Shown one piece after another: positions 7,074 through 19,453 of a stretch of DNA of 64,000 bases. Source of the stretch: CAZJFH01 sp964545205 (GTDB lineage: Bacteria; Pseudomonadota; Alphaproteobacteria; Rhodospirillales; Magnetospirillaceae); the NCBI GenBank assembly GCA_964545205.1, contig CAZJFH010000017.1, forward strand, positions 1 to 64,000. The letters run 5' to 3'. Numbering within the stretch: the first letter of the stretch is position 1; each line of letters starts with the position of its first letter. The notes below the pieces were generated by a model. That model ran no database searches, was not told where the DNA came from, and was given only the letters and a program-made list of their open reading frames with translations. The translations under genes and the position numbers were made by a program.

Positions 7074-7868
7074 TCACGCGATCGCCGCCACGGCGCGTTT
7101 GGCCAGCACGCCGATCAGGTGTGCGCGGTATTCGGCGCTGGCGTGCATGTCGGCGTTCATCTCGGCGGGATCGAACGGGATGCCCGCGATCACGTCGGGA
7201 CGGAAGGCCAGCCGCAACGCCTCTTCGAGCTGGGTGGCGCGGAACACGCAGGGCGCCGCCCCGGTCACAGCCACCCGCACGTCGCCGCCGAACCGCGCCA
7301 CGAACACGCCGACGATGGCGTAGCGCGAGGCGGGGTTGCGGAACTTGACGTAGGCCGCCTTGTCCGGGACCGGGAACGACACCTCGCGGATCAGCTCGCC
7401 GTCCTCCAGCGCCGTCTCCAGCATGCCGACGAAGAAGTCGTCGGCGGCGATCTCGCGCTTGCTGGTGCGGATGGTGGCGCCCAAGGCCAGCGCCGCCGCG
7501 GGGTAGTCGGCGGCGGGGTCGTTGTTGGCCAGCGAGCCGCCCAGGGTGCCGGCGTTGCGGACCTGCGGATCGCCGATCTGTCCGGCCAGCTCGGCCAGGG
7601 CGGGGATCGCCTGGCGCACCTCGTCGCTGTCGGCGACCGCCGCGTGGACGGCGCGGGCGCCGATCACCACGGCGTCGCCGTCGCGGCCGATGCCGTCGAG
7701 CCCGGGGACCTTGCCGAGATCGATCAGGTCCTCGACCTGCACCAGCCGGTGCTTGAGCATCGGCACCAGGCTCTGGCCGCCGGCCAGGAAGCGGGCCTCG
7801 CCCGAGGCGGCGAAGGCCTGCAGCGCCTCGTCGACGCTGCCCGGGCGGCGGAAGGTGAAATCGTACAT
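7074..7868 (-). CDS. coxM: CO dehydrogenase-type FAD-binding subunit (CoxM)
   Basis: A 264-residue flavoprotein subunit of the xanthine oxidase/CO dehydrogenase family. FAD-binding motifs are visible: AGGQSLVPMLKHRL near residues 29-42 and QVRNAGTLGGSLANNDPAAD near residues 101-120. Length matches CoxM/CutM (about 265-290). It carries electrons from the 2Fe-2S subunit to an acceptor. It sits in the order S-L-M, the arrangement of form II genes; form I is M-S-L. The start has a strong site (GGGAGGAGA). Substrate is not provable from sequence. Confidence 0.9.
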   Translation of the reverse strand: MYDFTFRRPGSVDEALQAFAASGEARFLAGGQSLVPMLKHRLVQVEDLIDLGKVPGLDGIGRDGDAVVIGARAVHAAVADSDEVRQAIPALAELAGQIGDPQVRNAGTLGGSLANNDPAADYPAAALALGATIRTSKREIAADDFFVGMLETALEDGELIREVSFPVPDKAAYVKFRNPASRYAIVGVFVARFGGDVRVAVTGAAPCVFRATQLEEALRLAFRPDVIAGIPFDPAEMNADMHASAEYRAHLIGVLAKRAVAAIA

Positions 7869-7884
7869 TCTCGTCTCCTCCCGT

Positions 7885-10259
7885 CTACTCGGCGGCCCGC
7901 GCCGTGCGCGCGGCCGAGATCGCCTGCCACACCCGGTGCGGGGTCGCCGGCATCTGGATGTCGTCGACGCCGACGGCGCCCAGCGCGTCGACGACGGCGT
8001 TGATCACCGCCGCCGAGGCGCCGATCGTGCCGGCCTCGCCGCAGCCCTTGACGCCCAGCGGGTTGTGGGTGCAGGGCTGGCTCTCGTCGGTCTCGACGGT
8101 GAAGAACGGCACGTCGCCGGCCCGCGGCAGGCAGTAGTCCATCAGCGTGCCCGACAGCAGCTGGCCGTTGTCGTCGTAGACGCAGTTCTCGAACAGCGCC
8201 TGGCCGATGCCCTGGACGATGCCGCCATGGACCTGGCCCTCGACGATCATCGGATTGACGATCGTGCCGAAGTCGTCGACGGCGGTGAACCGCTCCACCG
8301 TGACGGTGCCGGTCTCGGGATCGACCTCGACCTCGCAGGCGTGCAGGCCGTTGGGATAGGTGAAGTTCTTGGGATCGTAGAAGGCGGTCTCGTCCAGGCC
8401 GGGCTCCAGCTCCTCCAGGGGATAGTTGTGCGGCACGTAGGCCGACAGCGCCACCTCCTGGAACGACAGGCCGCGGTCGGTGCCCTTGACCGTGAAGCGG
8501 CCGTCGGCGAACTCGATGTCGGCTTCGCCGGCCTCGAGCATGTGGGCGGCGATCTTGCGCGACTTGGTCACCACCTTGTCGACGGCGCGGACCAGCGCGG
8601 CGCCGCCGACCGCCAGCGAGCGCGAGCCGTAGGTGCCCATGCCGAAGGGAATCCGGCCGGTGTCGCCATGCACCACCTCGACGCTGTCGATCGGGATGCC
8701 GAGCTTGTCGGCGACGACCTGGGCGAAGGTGGTCTCGTGGCCCTGGCCGTGGGCGTGCGAGCCGGTGAACAGGGTCACGCTGCCGGTCGGATTGACCCGC
8801 AGGTTGGCGGTCTCGTACAGCCCGGCGCGGGCGCCGAGCTGGCCGGCGACGTTGGACGGCGCCAGGCCGCAGGCCTCGATATAGGCCGACAGGCCGATGC
8901 CGCGCAGGCGGCCGCGGCGCTCCGAGTCCTGGCGGCGGGCGGCGAAGCCCTCCCAGTCGGCGGCCTTCAGCCCCTTGTCCAGGATGTTGGCGAAGTCGCC
9001 GGTATCGTATTGCAGCGCCACCGGCGTCTGGTAGGGCATCGCGTCCTTGGGCACCAGGTTGCGGCGGCGGATCTCGGCGCGGTCGACGCCCATCTCGCGC
9101 GCCGCCTTGTCGACGATGCGCTCGATGACGTAGCAGGCCTCGGGCCGCCCGGCGCCGCGATAGGCGTCGACCGGGACGGTGTTGGTGAAATAGGCCTTCA
9201 CGTTGCACCAGATCGCCGGGGTGCGGTACTGGCCGGCCATCAGGGTGCCGTAGAGATAGGTCGGCACCGACGGCCCGAAGGTCGAAAGATAGGCGCCCAG
9301 ATTGGCCTGGGTCTCGACCTTGAGCGCCAGGAAGTTGGCGTTCTCGTCCATCGCCAGGTGGGCGACGGTGACGTGGTCGCGGCCGTGGGCGTCGGAGACG
9401 AAGGCCTCGGAGCGGTCGGCGGTCCACTTGATGGCGCGGCCGAGCTGGCCGGCGGCCCAGGTGACGATCGCCTCCTCGGGGTAGTGGAAGATCTTCGAGC
9501 CGAAGCCGCCGCCGACGTCGGGGGCGACGACGCGCAGCTTGCTCTCGGGGATGCCGAGCACGAAGGCGCCCATCAGCAGCCGGATCACGTGCGGGTTCTG
9601 GCTGGTGGTGTAGAGCGTGTACTCGCCGGTGGCGCGGTCGAACTCGCCGATGTAGCAGCGCGGCTCGATGGCGTTGGGCACCAGCCGGTTGTTGACCAGC
9701 TCCAGCCGGGTGACGTGGTGGGCCGCGGCCATCGCGGCCTCGACCGCCGCCTCGTCGCCGATGCCCCAGTCGTAGCACAGGTTGCCGTCGGCCTCGTCGT
9801 GGACCTTCGCGGCGCCGGCCATGGCGGCGTCCTCGACGCTCACCACGCACATCAGCTCCTCGTACTCGACGCGCACGGCCTCGGCGGCGTCGCGGGCCTG
9901 GTGGCGCGTTTCGGCGATCACCACCGCCACCGGGTCGCCGACATAGCGCACGCGATCCTCGGCCAGCACCGGATGCTTGGGCTCGACCATCGGCTTGCCG
10001 TCGCGCCCGGTGACCAGCCAGCCGCAGGGCAGGCCGCCGACGCCGGCCATGTCCCGGCCGGTGTAGATGGCGACGACGCCGGGCATCGCCGCGGCGGCGG
10101 CGGTATCGACGGCCTTGATGCGGCCGTGCGGAATCTCGGCGCGCACGATCCAGGCGTGAAGCTGGCCCGGCCGGTTGATGTCGTCGGTGTAGCGGCCCTT
10201 GCCGCTGAGGAAGCGCTGGTCTTCCTTGCGCCGCACGCGGGCGCCGATGCCGTCGGCGG

Positions 10260-10263
<4 letters not shown>
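7885..10263 (-). CDS. coxL: Form II CO dehydrogenase / molybdenum hydroxylase large subunit (CoxL)
   Basis: A 792-residue molybdopterin-binding large subunit. The active-site loop reads DAYRGAGRPEA (near residue 367), the form II signature; true CO dehydrogenase form I has AYXCSFR. The catalytic Glu lies in GCGEAGTIG near the C-terminus and the QxPxxH-like region MPATPHRVW follows. The start ATG at 10263 overlaps the coxS stop (ATGA). Form II enzymes have been linked to CO oxidation in some organisms, but many probably oxidise aldehydes or heterocycles, so the substrate is open. Flavin and Fe-S subunits flank it, and coxDE follow. Confidence 0.9.
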
Positions 10264-10745
<482 letters not shown>

Positions 10746-10801
10746 GCGACCTCCCTAATTGGCGTCGGCGATTTGGCCGCCGACTTGTCGTCTGAGCGAG
10801 A

Positions 10802-11086
10802 TCAGTCTGAACCGATGGCGTGCGTGGTCAACTGGCCGTTTGGGATGGGCGCGCCCGCGACCGGCGTATCGGTGCGGGCATAACCTTTGGCGGCCATGCA
10901 GCGCTCGACGGCGGCGGGGCCGTCGGCGGCCGCGGCGGCCTGGCATTCGCCCAGGGCGATCAGCTTGGCCTGTTCGCGCGCGTTCGCGGCCACCGTCGCC
11001 GGATCGGCCGGCGGCGGCGGCGCGGCGGCGCAGGCGGCGAGCAGGGGCAGGGCGAGCAGGGCGGGGAGCAGGCGGATCGCGATCAT
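10802..11086 (-). CDS. Small lipoprotein
   Basis: A 94-residue protein with a lipoprotein signal: LLPALLALPLLAAC with lipobox LAAC at about residue 19, followed by AAAPPPPADP. The mature part is Ala-rich with two further cysteines (GECQ, ERCMAAKGY), which could form a disulfide. The segment CMAAKGY resembles short outer-membrane or periplasmic lipoproteins of unknown role. It stands divergently to nifJ and 56 bp upstream of coxS; a link with either is not shown. Confidence 0.65.
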   Translation of the reverse strand: MIAIRLLPALLALPLLAACAAAPPPPADPATVAANAREQAKLIALGECQAAAAADGPAAVERCMAAKGYARTDTPVAGAPIPNGQLTTHAIGSD

Positions 11087-11163
11087 GCCCTTCTATCTGG
11101 GACGGCGCCCGCCGGCGGCCAGACGCCGTCTGGGCTGCCTCGTTCGCGCGGTCGAGGTAGCGC

Positions 11164-11185
11164 CGCGTCCGCCCGGGCGGACGCG
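11164..11185. promoter_or_regulatory. Perfect 22-bp palindrome upstream of nifJ
   Basis: CGCGTCCGCCC followed directly by GGGCGGACGCG is a perfect 22-bp dyad in the divergent region between the lipoprotein gene and nifJ. It may be an operator or a hairpin in the lipoprotein leader. The binding protein is unknown. Confidence 0.4.
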
Positions 11186-11187
11186 AA

Positions 11188-11213
11188 CGATAATTACCAA
11201 ACGAGAATTGTCG
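11188..11213. promoter_or_regulatory. Imperfect inverted repeat upstream of nifJ
   Basis: CGATAATT and AATTGTCG flank a 10-bp spacer (7 of 8 positions symmetric). It lies in a locally AT-rich patch 145-170 bp before the nifJ start and is a candidate regulator site. It does not match the FNR or NifA consensus. Confidence 0.35.
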
Positions 11214-11237
11214 CCGAAATTTTTGTTCATAGCCCCC

Positions 11238-11267
11238 TTGCTTTCGCAAACTGGGAGCGCGTATTCT
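11238..11267 (+). promoter_or_regulatory. nifJ: Possible sigma70-like promoter of nifJ
   Basis: TTGCTT at 11238-11243 and TATTCT at 11262-11267, 18 bp apart, lie about 90 bp before the nifJ ATG. The match is moderate; no sigma54 element (GG-N10-GC of the NifA type) was seen. Confidence 0.3.
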
Positions 11268-11357
11268 CCGCACCCTAAGCCCCCACAAAAGGACTAAGGT
11301 TATAGCTCCGGGGGCCAATCCCGAACGGGCGTGCGAAGTGTTTTCGAAGAGGGGATC

Positions 11358-14948
<3,591 letters not shown>

Positions 14949-14956
14949 GTCGCGTC

Positions 14957-14988
14957 AAGCCCTCCCCCCATCCAGGGGGAGGGCTTTT
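14957..14988 (+). terminator. Rho-independent terminator of nifJ
   Basis: AAGCCCTCCCCC, loop CATCCA and GGGGGAGGGCTT form a perfect 12-bp stem followed by TT and a pyrimidine-rich tract. It begins 8 bp after the nifJ stop. Confidence 0.85.
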
Positions 14989-15018
14989 CCCCCCGTCGCG
15001 CGTCGCCATGTCTGCGGC

Positions 15019-16059
15019 GTGATCGATTTTACCGCCTTTCCGTTCTGGGTCCTGATCGCCGCCTTCCTCGCCGCGGCCGCGGCGATCGCCGTGGCCGGCA
15101 GCAGGCTGGCCGGCGTCGCCGACGAGTTCGCCGACCGCACCGGCATGGGCGAGGTGCTGGCCGGCGCCATCTTCGTCGGCGCCAGCACGTCGCTGCCCGG
15201 CATCATCACCTCGGTCTCGACCGCGGCGCAGGGCCATCCCGGTATCGCCATCGGCAACGCGCTCGGCGGCATCACCATTCAGACCGCGTTCCTGGCGGTG
15301 GCGGACATCGCCTATCGCCGCGGCAATCTCGAGCACGGCGCCGCCTCGCTGCTGGCGCTGGCCCAGGGCACGCTGCTGGTCACGCTGCTGACGCTGCCGG
15401 TGATCGCCATGGCGCTGCCCGAGATGACGCTGTTCGGGATCCACCCCCTGACGCCGCTTCTGCCGCTGGCCTACGGCCTTGGCCTGCGCCTGCTGGCGAT
15501 GATCAAGCGCGAGCCGCTTTGGAACCCGGTGATGACCGCCGCGACGCAGGACGAGGCGAAGGAGGCGGCCGAGAGCGCCGGCAAGGACAAGCGCAGCAAC
15601 CGGCGCCTGTGGGTCACCTTCGCCGTGCTGGCGGCGGTGACCGCCGCCGCAGGTTTCGTGATCGGCGAAGCCTCGGTGGGCCTGGTGCGGCGGACGGGGC
15701 TTTCGGAATCGGCGGTGGGCAGCCTGTTCAGCGCCGTCTCGACCTCGCTGCCGGAACTGGTCACGGCCGTGGCGGCGGTGCGGCGCGGGGCCCTGGGGCT
15801 GGCGGTCGGCGACATCATCGGCGGCAACTGCTTCGACATGCTGTTCCTGGCGGGCTCGGACATCGCCTACCGGACGGGGTCCCTCTACCACCGCTTCAGC
15901 GACGAGAACGTGTTCACGGTGCAACTCGCGATCCTGATGACCGGGATGCTGCTGCTCGGGCTGCTGCGCCGTCAGCCGCAGGGCTTCGCCGGCATCGGGT
16001 TCGAGAGCGTGACCATTCTCGGCCTCTATGGTCTGTCCGTGCTGGTGCTGATGGTCTGA
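15019..16059 (+). CDS. CaCA-superfamily sodium/calcium exchanger-like protein
   Basis: A 346-residue membrane protein with about ten transmembrane segments in two homologous halves joined by a charged loop near residues 175-198. The alpha repeats are recognisable: GASTSLPGIIT (residues 54-64) with GNALGG, and AVSTSLPELVT (239-249) with GDIIGGNCFDM. In known exchangers both repeats carry the Glu of SLPE; here the first has Gly61 while the second keeps Glu246. Ion specificity may therefore differ from Na+/Ca2+. The start is GTG at 15019, only 30 bp after the nifJ terminator. Confidence 0.8.
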   Translation: MIDFTAFPFWVLIAAFLAAAAAIAVAGSRLAGVADEFADRTGMGEVLAGAIFVGASTSLPGIITSVSTAAQGHPGIAIGNALGGITIQTAFLAVADIAYRRGNLEHGAASLLALAQGTLLVTLLTLPVIAMALPEMTLFGIHPLTPLLPLAYGLGLRLLAMIKREPLWNPVMTAATQDEAKEAAESAGKDKRSNRRLWVTFAVLAAVTAAAGFVIGEASVGLVRRTGLSESAVGSLFSAVSTSLPELVTAVAAVRRGALGLAVGDIIGGNCFDMLFLAGSDIAYRTGSLYHRFSDENVFTVQLAILMTGMLLLGLLRRQPQGFAGIGFESVTILGLYGLSVLVLMV

Positions 16060-16215
16060 GGCCCGGCACCTTATGCCCAAAGCCGAAGGACATCCGCCGA
16101 ATTTGCCGTCGCATTCTCGTTCGCACGGGCTATCCTCGTGCCGAATCGGGTCACCGCGGGGGGCGCTTCGACGCGCTTTTCCGGTGGCCCGCGCGTTGTC
16201 GGAAGGGAGTTGCGC

Positions 16216-17700
16216 ATGCACGCCGACCGGAAACAGCCCGCCACCGCCCCGCGGCGGCCCGACCTCGCCGCGGCGGTCGCCGCGATGCCAGTCGCGGTGG
16301 TGGTGTTCGACTCCGCGGGCGTCGCCACGATCGCCAACCGCCTGGCCGAGCAGATGCTCGGCGTCGCCCCGCTGACCGGCCGCCGGGTGGACGCGATCCT
16401 GGGGCACGAGGGCGCGGCGTTGCTGGGCCGGGCGCGCGACGGCGGCGGCATGGTCCGCGGCGAAATGCCGTTCCACCGCGCCGACGGCGGCGCCGGCTGG
16501 GTCGAGGCCTCCGTGGCGCCGGCTCCCTGGGGCGAGATCATGATGAGCCTGGCCGACGTCACCGTGGCCAGATCCGAACGCGACCGCCTCGACCGCGAGC
16601 GCCTGGCCGCCGAGGAGGCGGTCCAGGCCAAGATGCGCTTCTTCGCCGCCGCCAGCCACGACCTGCGCCAGCCGCTTCAGGCGATGGCGCTGTTCGTCTC
16701 GGCGCTGCAGAGCCATGTCGACAAGCCGCAGGCCAAGAATATCTTCGGCTCCCTGAAGACGTCGCTGAAATCGATGGAGGAGATGTTCGAAAGCCTGCTC
16801 GACATGTCGCGCCTCGACGCCGGCGTGCTCAAGCCCGATCCCAAGGAATTCATGATCGGCGACGTGCTGCAGACCCTCGAGGACGAGTTCGCCGGCCAGG
16901 CGGAGCAGTCCGAGCTGCGGCTGCGCGTGGTCCCGTGCAGCGCCGCCGTCTTCAGCGACGGAGCGATGCTGACGCGCATCCTCCGCAATTTCATGTCGAA
17001 CGCGGTGCGCTACACCCGCAACGGCGGCAAGGTCCTGGTCGGCTGCCGCCGGCGCGGCGACGTGCTGCGGATCGAGGTCTGGGACAGCGGAATCGGCATT
17101 GCCGCCGATCAGGTCGAGGAGATCTTCGCCGAGTTCTTCCAGGGCAAGACGGCGCAGAAGCGCAAGGGCTCGGGGCTCGGTCTGGCGATCGTGCAGCGTC
17201 TGGCCGGGCTGCTCGGCCACCGGCTCGATCTGCGCTCGGTGGAGGGCAGGGGCTCGATGTTCGCGGTCGAGGTGCCGATGGTCGATCCCGGCTTCGCCGC
17301 CATGGCGGACGACGAGGACGACGAGGCGGGCGAATGCGACGTCGGCGGCGCCCTGGTGCTGGTCGTCGACGACGACCGCGAGATTCTCGAAGGGGTCGAG
17401 CTGCTGCTGGCGCAATGGGGCGGTCGCGCCTTGACCGCCACGTCGGCCGAGGAGGCGCTGCGCCGGATCGAGCAGGAGAACGTGCGACCGGACCTGATCC
17501 TGGTCGATTTCCAGCTCACCACCGCCACCGGTGGCGAGCCGGCGATTTCCGCGCTCCAGCAGGTGCTGGGCGAGGCGGTGCCGGCATTCGTGTTCACCGG
17601 CGCGACCGAGCTGGAGGCCGGGTCCGCCTTTCCGGTGCTGCGCAAGCCGCTGCAGCCCGGGCGGCTGCGCGAGGTGGTGGCCGAAGCGCTGGGGCGGTAG
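16216..17700 (+). CDS. Soluble PAS hybrid histidine kinase
   Basis: About 494 residues from the ATG at 16216, which follows GGAAGGGAG; an upstream GTG at 16138 would add a non-conserved leader. Domains in order: a PAS-like sensor (about 20-125), HisKA with ASHDLRQPLQAM and phosphoacceptor His148, HATPase_c with the G boxes DSGIGI and GSGLGLAIVQ (about 250-365), and a receiver domain with LILVDFQLT (Asp431). No membrane segment, so it senses a cytoplasmic signal. A LuxR-type response regulator gene faces it at 17767-18444 and is the likely partner. A second kinase with the same HDLRQP H-box lies at 33919. Confidence 0.85.
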   Translation: MHADRKQPATAPRRPDLAAAVAAMPVAVVVFDSAGVATIANRLAEQMLGVAPLTGRRVDAILGHEGAALLGRARDGGGMVRGEMPFHRADGGAGWVEASVAPAPWGEIMMSLADVTVARSERDRLDRERLAAEEAVQAKMRFFAAASHDLRQPLQAMALFVSALQSHVDKPQAKNIFGSLKTSLKSMEEMFESLLDMSRLDAGVLKPDPKEFMIGDVLQTLEDEFAGQAEQSELRLRVVPCSAAVFSDGAMLTRILRNFMSNAVRYTRNGGKVLVGCRRRGDVLRIEVWDSGIGIAADQVEEIFAEFFQGKTAQKRKGSGLGLAIVQRLAGLLGHRLDLRSVEGRGSMFAVEVPMVDPGFAAMADDEDDEAGECDVGGALVLVVDDDREILEGVELLLAQWGGRALTATSAEEALRRIEQENVRPDLILVDFQLTTATGGEPAISALQQVLGEAVPAFVFTGATELEAGSAFPVLRKPLQPGRLREVVAEALGR

Positions 17701-17766
17701 GCGGCGCCGTCCGGCGCTCACCTCCAGGGGGAGTGGCCGCCCGTCATTCTCGGCGGCCCTCCGCGA

Positions 17767-18444
17767 TCACGTGATCGGGCTGGTGTTGCGGAAGCTGCGG
17801 TTGGCGGCGATGGCCGCCTGGGTGCGGTTGTTGACCCCCAGCTTCTTCATGATCGACTTCACGTGGACCTTCACGGTGCCTTCCAACATGCCGAGCGAGC
17901 GGGCGATCTCCTTGTTGGAGTAGCCCAGCGTCAGCAGCTTGAGCACCTGGGTCTCGCGCGGGGTCAGCGACTTGAAGTCGGGATTGAAGTCGGGCCCTTC
18001 CTCGAACGGCATGCCGCCCGATTCGGCGTCGGCGCCGCCCTCGTCGTGGGCGACCGCCTGGGCCGGCACGTACAGCTCGCCGGACAGCACCAGCGGCAGG
18101 ACATGCTTGAGGATTTCGCCGTTCGACGACTTCAGGATGTAGCCGCGCGCGCCGGATTCGATCGCGGCACGGATCGTCGACCGCTGGCGCGAGCCGGACA
18201 CGATCACCACCGGGACGCCCTTCGGCAACTGCTCGACGTAGTCCTTGAGGTCGTTGATGCCGTTCAGGCCCGGCATCATGAGATCCAGCAGGATGAGGTC
18301 GAGATTGGGAGTCTCGTGCGCGATGCGCTTGGCCTCGTCGGCGTTCGCCGCCTGCAGGATCGTCACGTCGTCGTAGAGCTCTTCCAGGGCCAGCGAAATG
18401 CCGTACCGGAAAAGTGCATGGTCGTCAGCGATCAGTACTACCAC
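17767..18444 (-). CDS. NarL/LuxR-family response regulator
   Basis: A 225-residue regulator with an N-terminal receiver domain (IADDHALF, phosphoacceptor Asp54 in LILLDLMMPG) and a C-terminal LuxR helix-turn-helix (LTPRETQVLKLLTLGYSNKE, recognition part GTVKVHVKSIMKKLGV). It starts with GTG at 18444 behind GAGGCGAG. It converges on the hybrid kinase gene at 16216-17700, probably its cognate sensor. About 235 bp of upstream DNA should hold its promoter. Target genes unknown. Confidence 0.88.
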   Translation of the reverse strand: MVVLIADDHALFRYGISLALEELYDDVTILQAANADEAKRIAHETPNLDLILLDLMMPGLNGINDLKDYVEQLPKGVPVVIVSGSRQRSTIRAAIESGARGYILKSSNGEILKHVLPLVLSGELYVPAQAVAHDEGGADAESGGMPFEEGPDFNPDFKSLTPRETQVLKLLTLGYSNKEIARSLGMLEGTVKVHVKSIMKKLGVNNRTQAAIAANRSFRNTSPIT

Positions 18445-18679
18445 GTTGCTCGCCTCGTCGTTCGCGCCGCCGTTAAGAAAGATATAACTTTGAAAGAGCC
18501 CTTTAGATAACCCATCTTTCGGGGACTATCTCCAAAGTGATACCGAACTCGTCCGGCGGAAAAGACCGGGGAGGCCCAAAGAGAATCCGTGGACCCCGGG
18601 CAAATATGTAGCCCTTTCTCGCGGGGGATCAATCGCTGAAAAGGCTTGTTTTTCTACGCACCACGTTCGATGCGACATA

Positions 18680-19453
18680 CTATCCTTGAGTGATAACCTG
18701 TGCTTCCTTCCAGGTGCCCGGTAGGTCGCTGGAATCCCAGGATATCTCGGCTCGCAGGGGCAGATGGTCCGAGGCGATGCGCGCCAGAGGGGTCGAATAG
18801 ACCGCGACGCGGCGGAGTCCGCTGCGCGGCCACACCCAGATGCGGTCCAGCGGCAGCAGCGGCAGGCGCGAGGGAAAGGTGCGCGCCATCATCGACTGGC
18901 CGAAGCGGCGATTGAGCGCCCGCAACGCGCCATGGTTCGGCTTCCATTCGTTGCAGTCGCCCATCACCACCACCGGCACGTCGCCGGGCTGGGCCTCGAT
19001 CGCGTGCAGCAGCCGGCGGACCTGCAGGCGCCGTTCGGCGGCGTTGAGGCCGAGATGGGTCGCCACCACCAGCACGCGGTGGCCGCCCAGGTCGATCCCG
19101 GCCAGGATCGCGCCCCGCGGCTCGAACCGGCGGACGCTGAGGTCGATCAGGCTGACGTCGCGCACCGGATGGCGGGTCAGCAGGGCGTTGCCGAACTTGC
19201 CGCGGTGGTCCTGGATGTTGGGACCGGCGACGTGATGGTAGTCCAGCAGCTGGGCGAGGTAGTCGAGCTGGTGGCGGTCGTCGGCCAGCAGGCGCATGTC
19301 GACCTCCTGCAGCGCGATCACGTCGGCGTCGAGGGCGCGCAGGACCTCGGCCGTGCGCTCGGGCGTGTAGCGGCGGTCGGTGCCGAAACAGCGGTGGATG
19401 TTGTAGCTGGCGACGGAAAGCACCGGCGTTCCGCCTCTGTGGTCGAAGGTCAC
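18680..19453 (-). CDS. Endonuclease/exonuclease/phosphatase family protein
   Basis: A 257-residue EEP-fold hydrolase. Motifs are in order: SYNIHRCFGTD near residue 16, IALQEVDMR near residue 46 (metal-binding Glu), VVATHLGLN, VVMGDCNEW near residue 147 (D-x-N) and ASDHLPLRAEI near the C-terminus (catalytic Asp-His). Such enzymes cleave DNA, sphingomyelin or phosphoinositides; substrate is not evident. No signal peptide. GTG start overlaps the stop of the upstream phospholipase D-like gene by 4 bp (GTGA), so the two are translationally coupled, pointing to lipid or phosphodiester metabolism. Confidence 0.82.
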   Translation of the reverse strand: MTFDHRGGTPVLSVASYNIHRCFGTDRRYTPERTAEVLRALDADVIALQEVDMRLLADDRHQLDYLAQLLDYHHVAGPNIQDHRGKFGNALLTRHPVRDVSLIDLSVRRFEPRGAILAGIDLGGHRVLVVATHLGLNAAERRLQVRRLLHAIEAQPGDVPVVVMGDCNEWKPNHGALRALNRRFGQSMMARTFPSRLPLLPLDRIWVWPRSGLRRVAVYSTPLARIASDHLPLRAEISWDSSDLPGTWKEAQVITQG

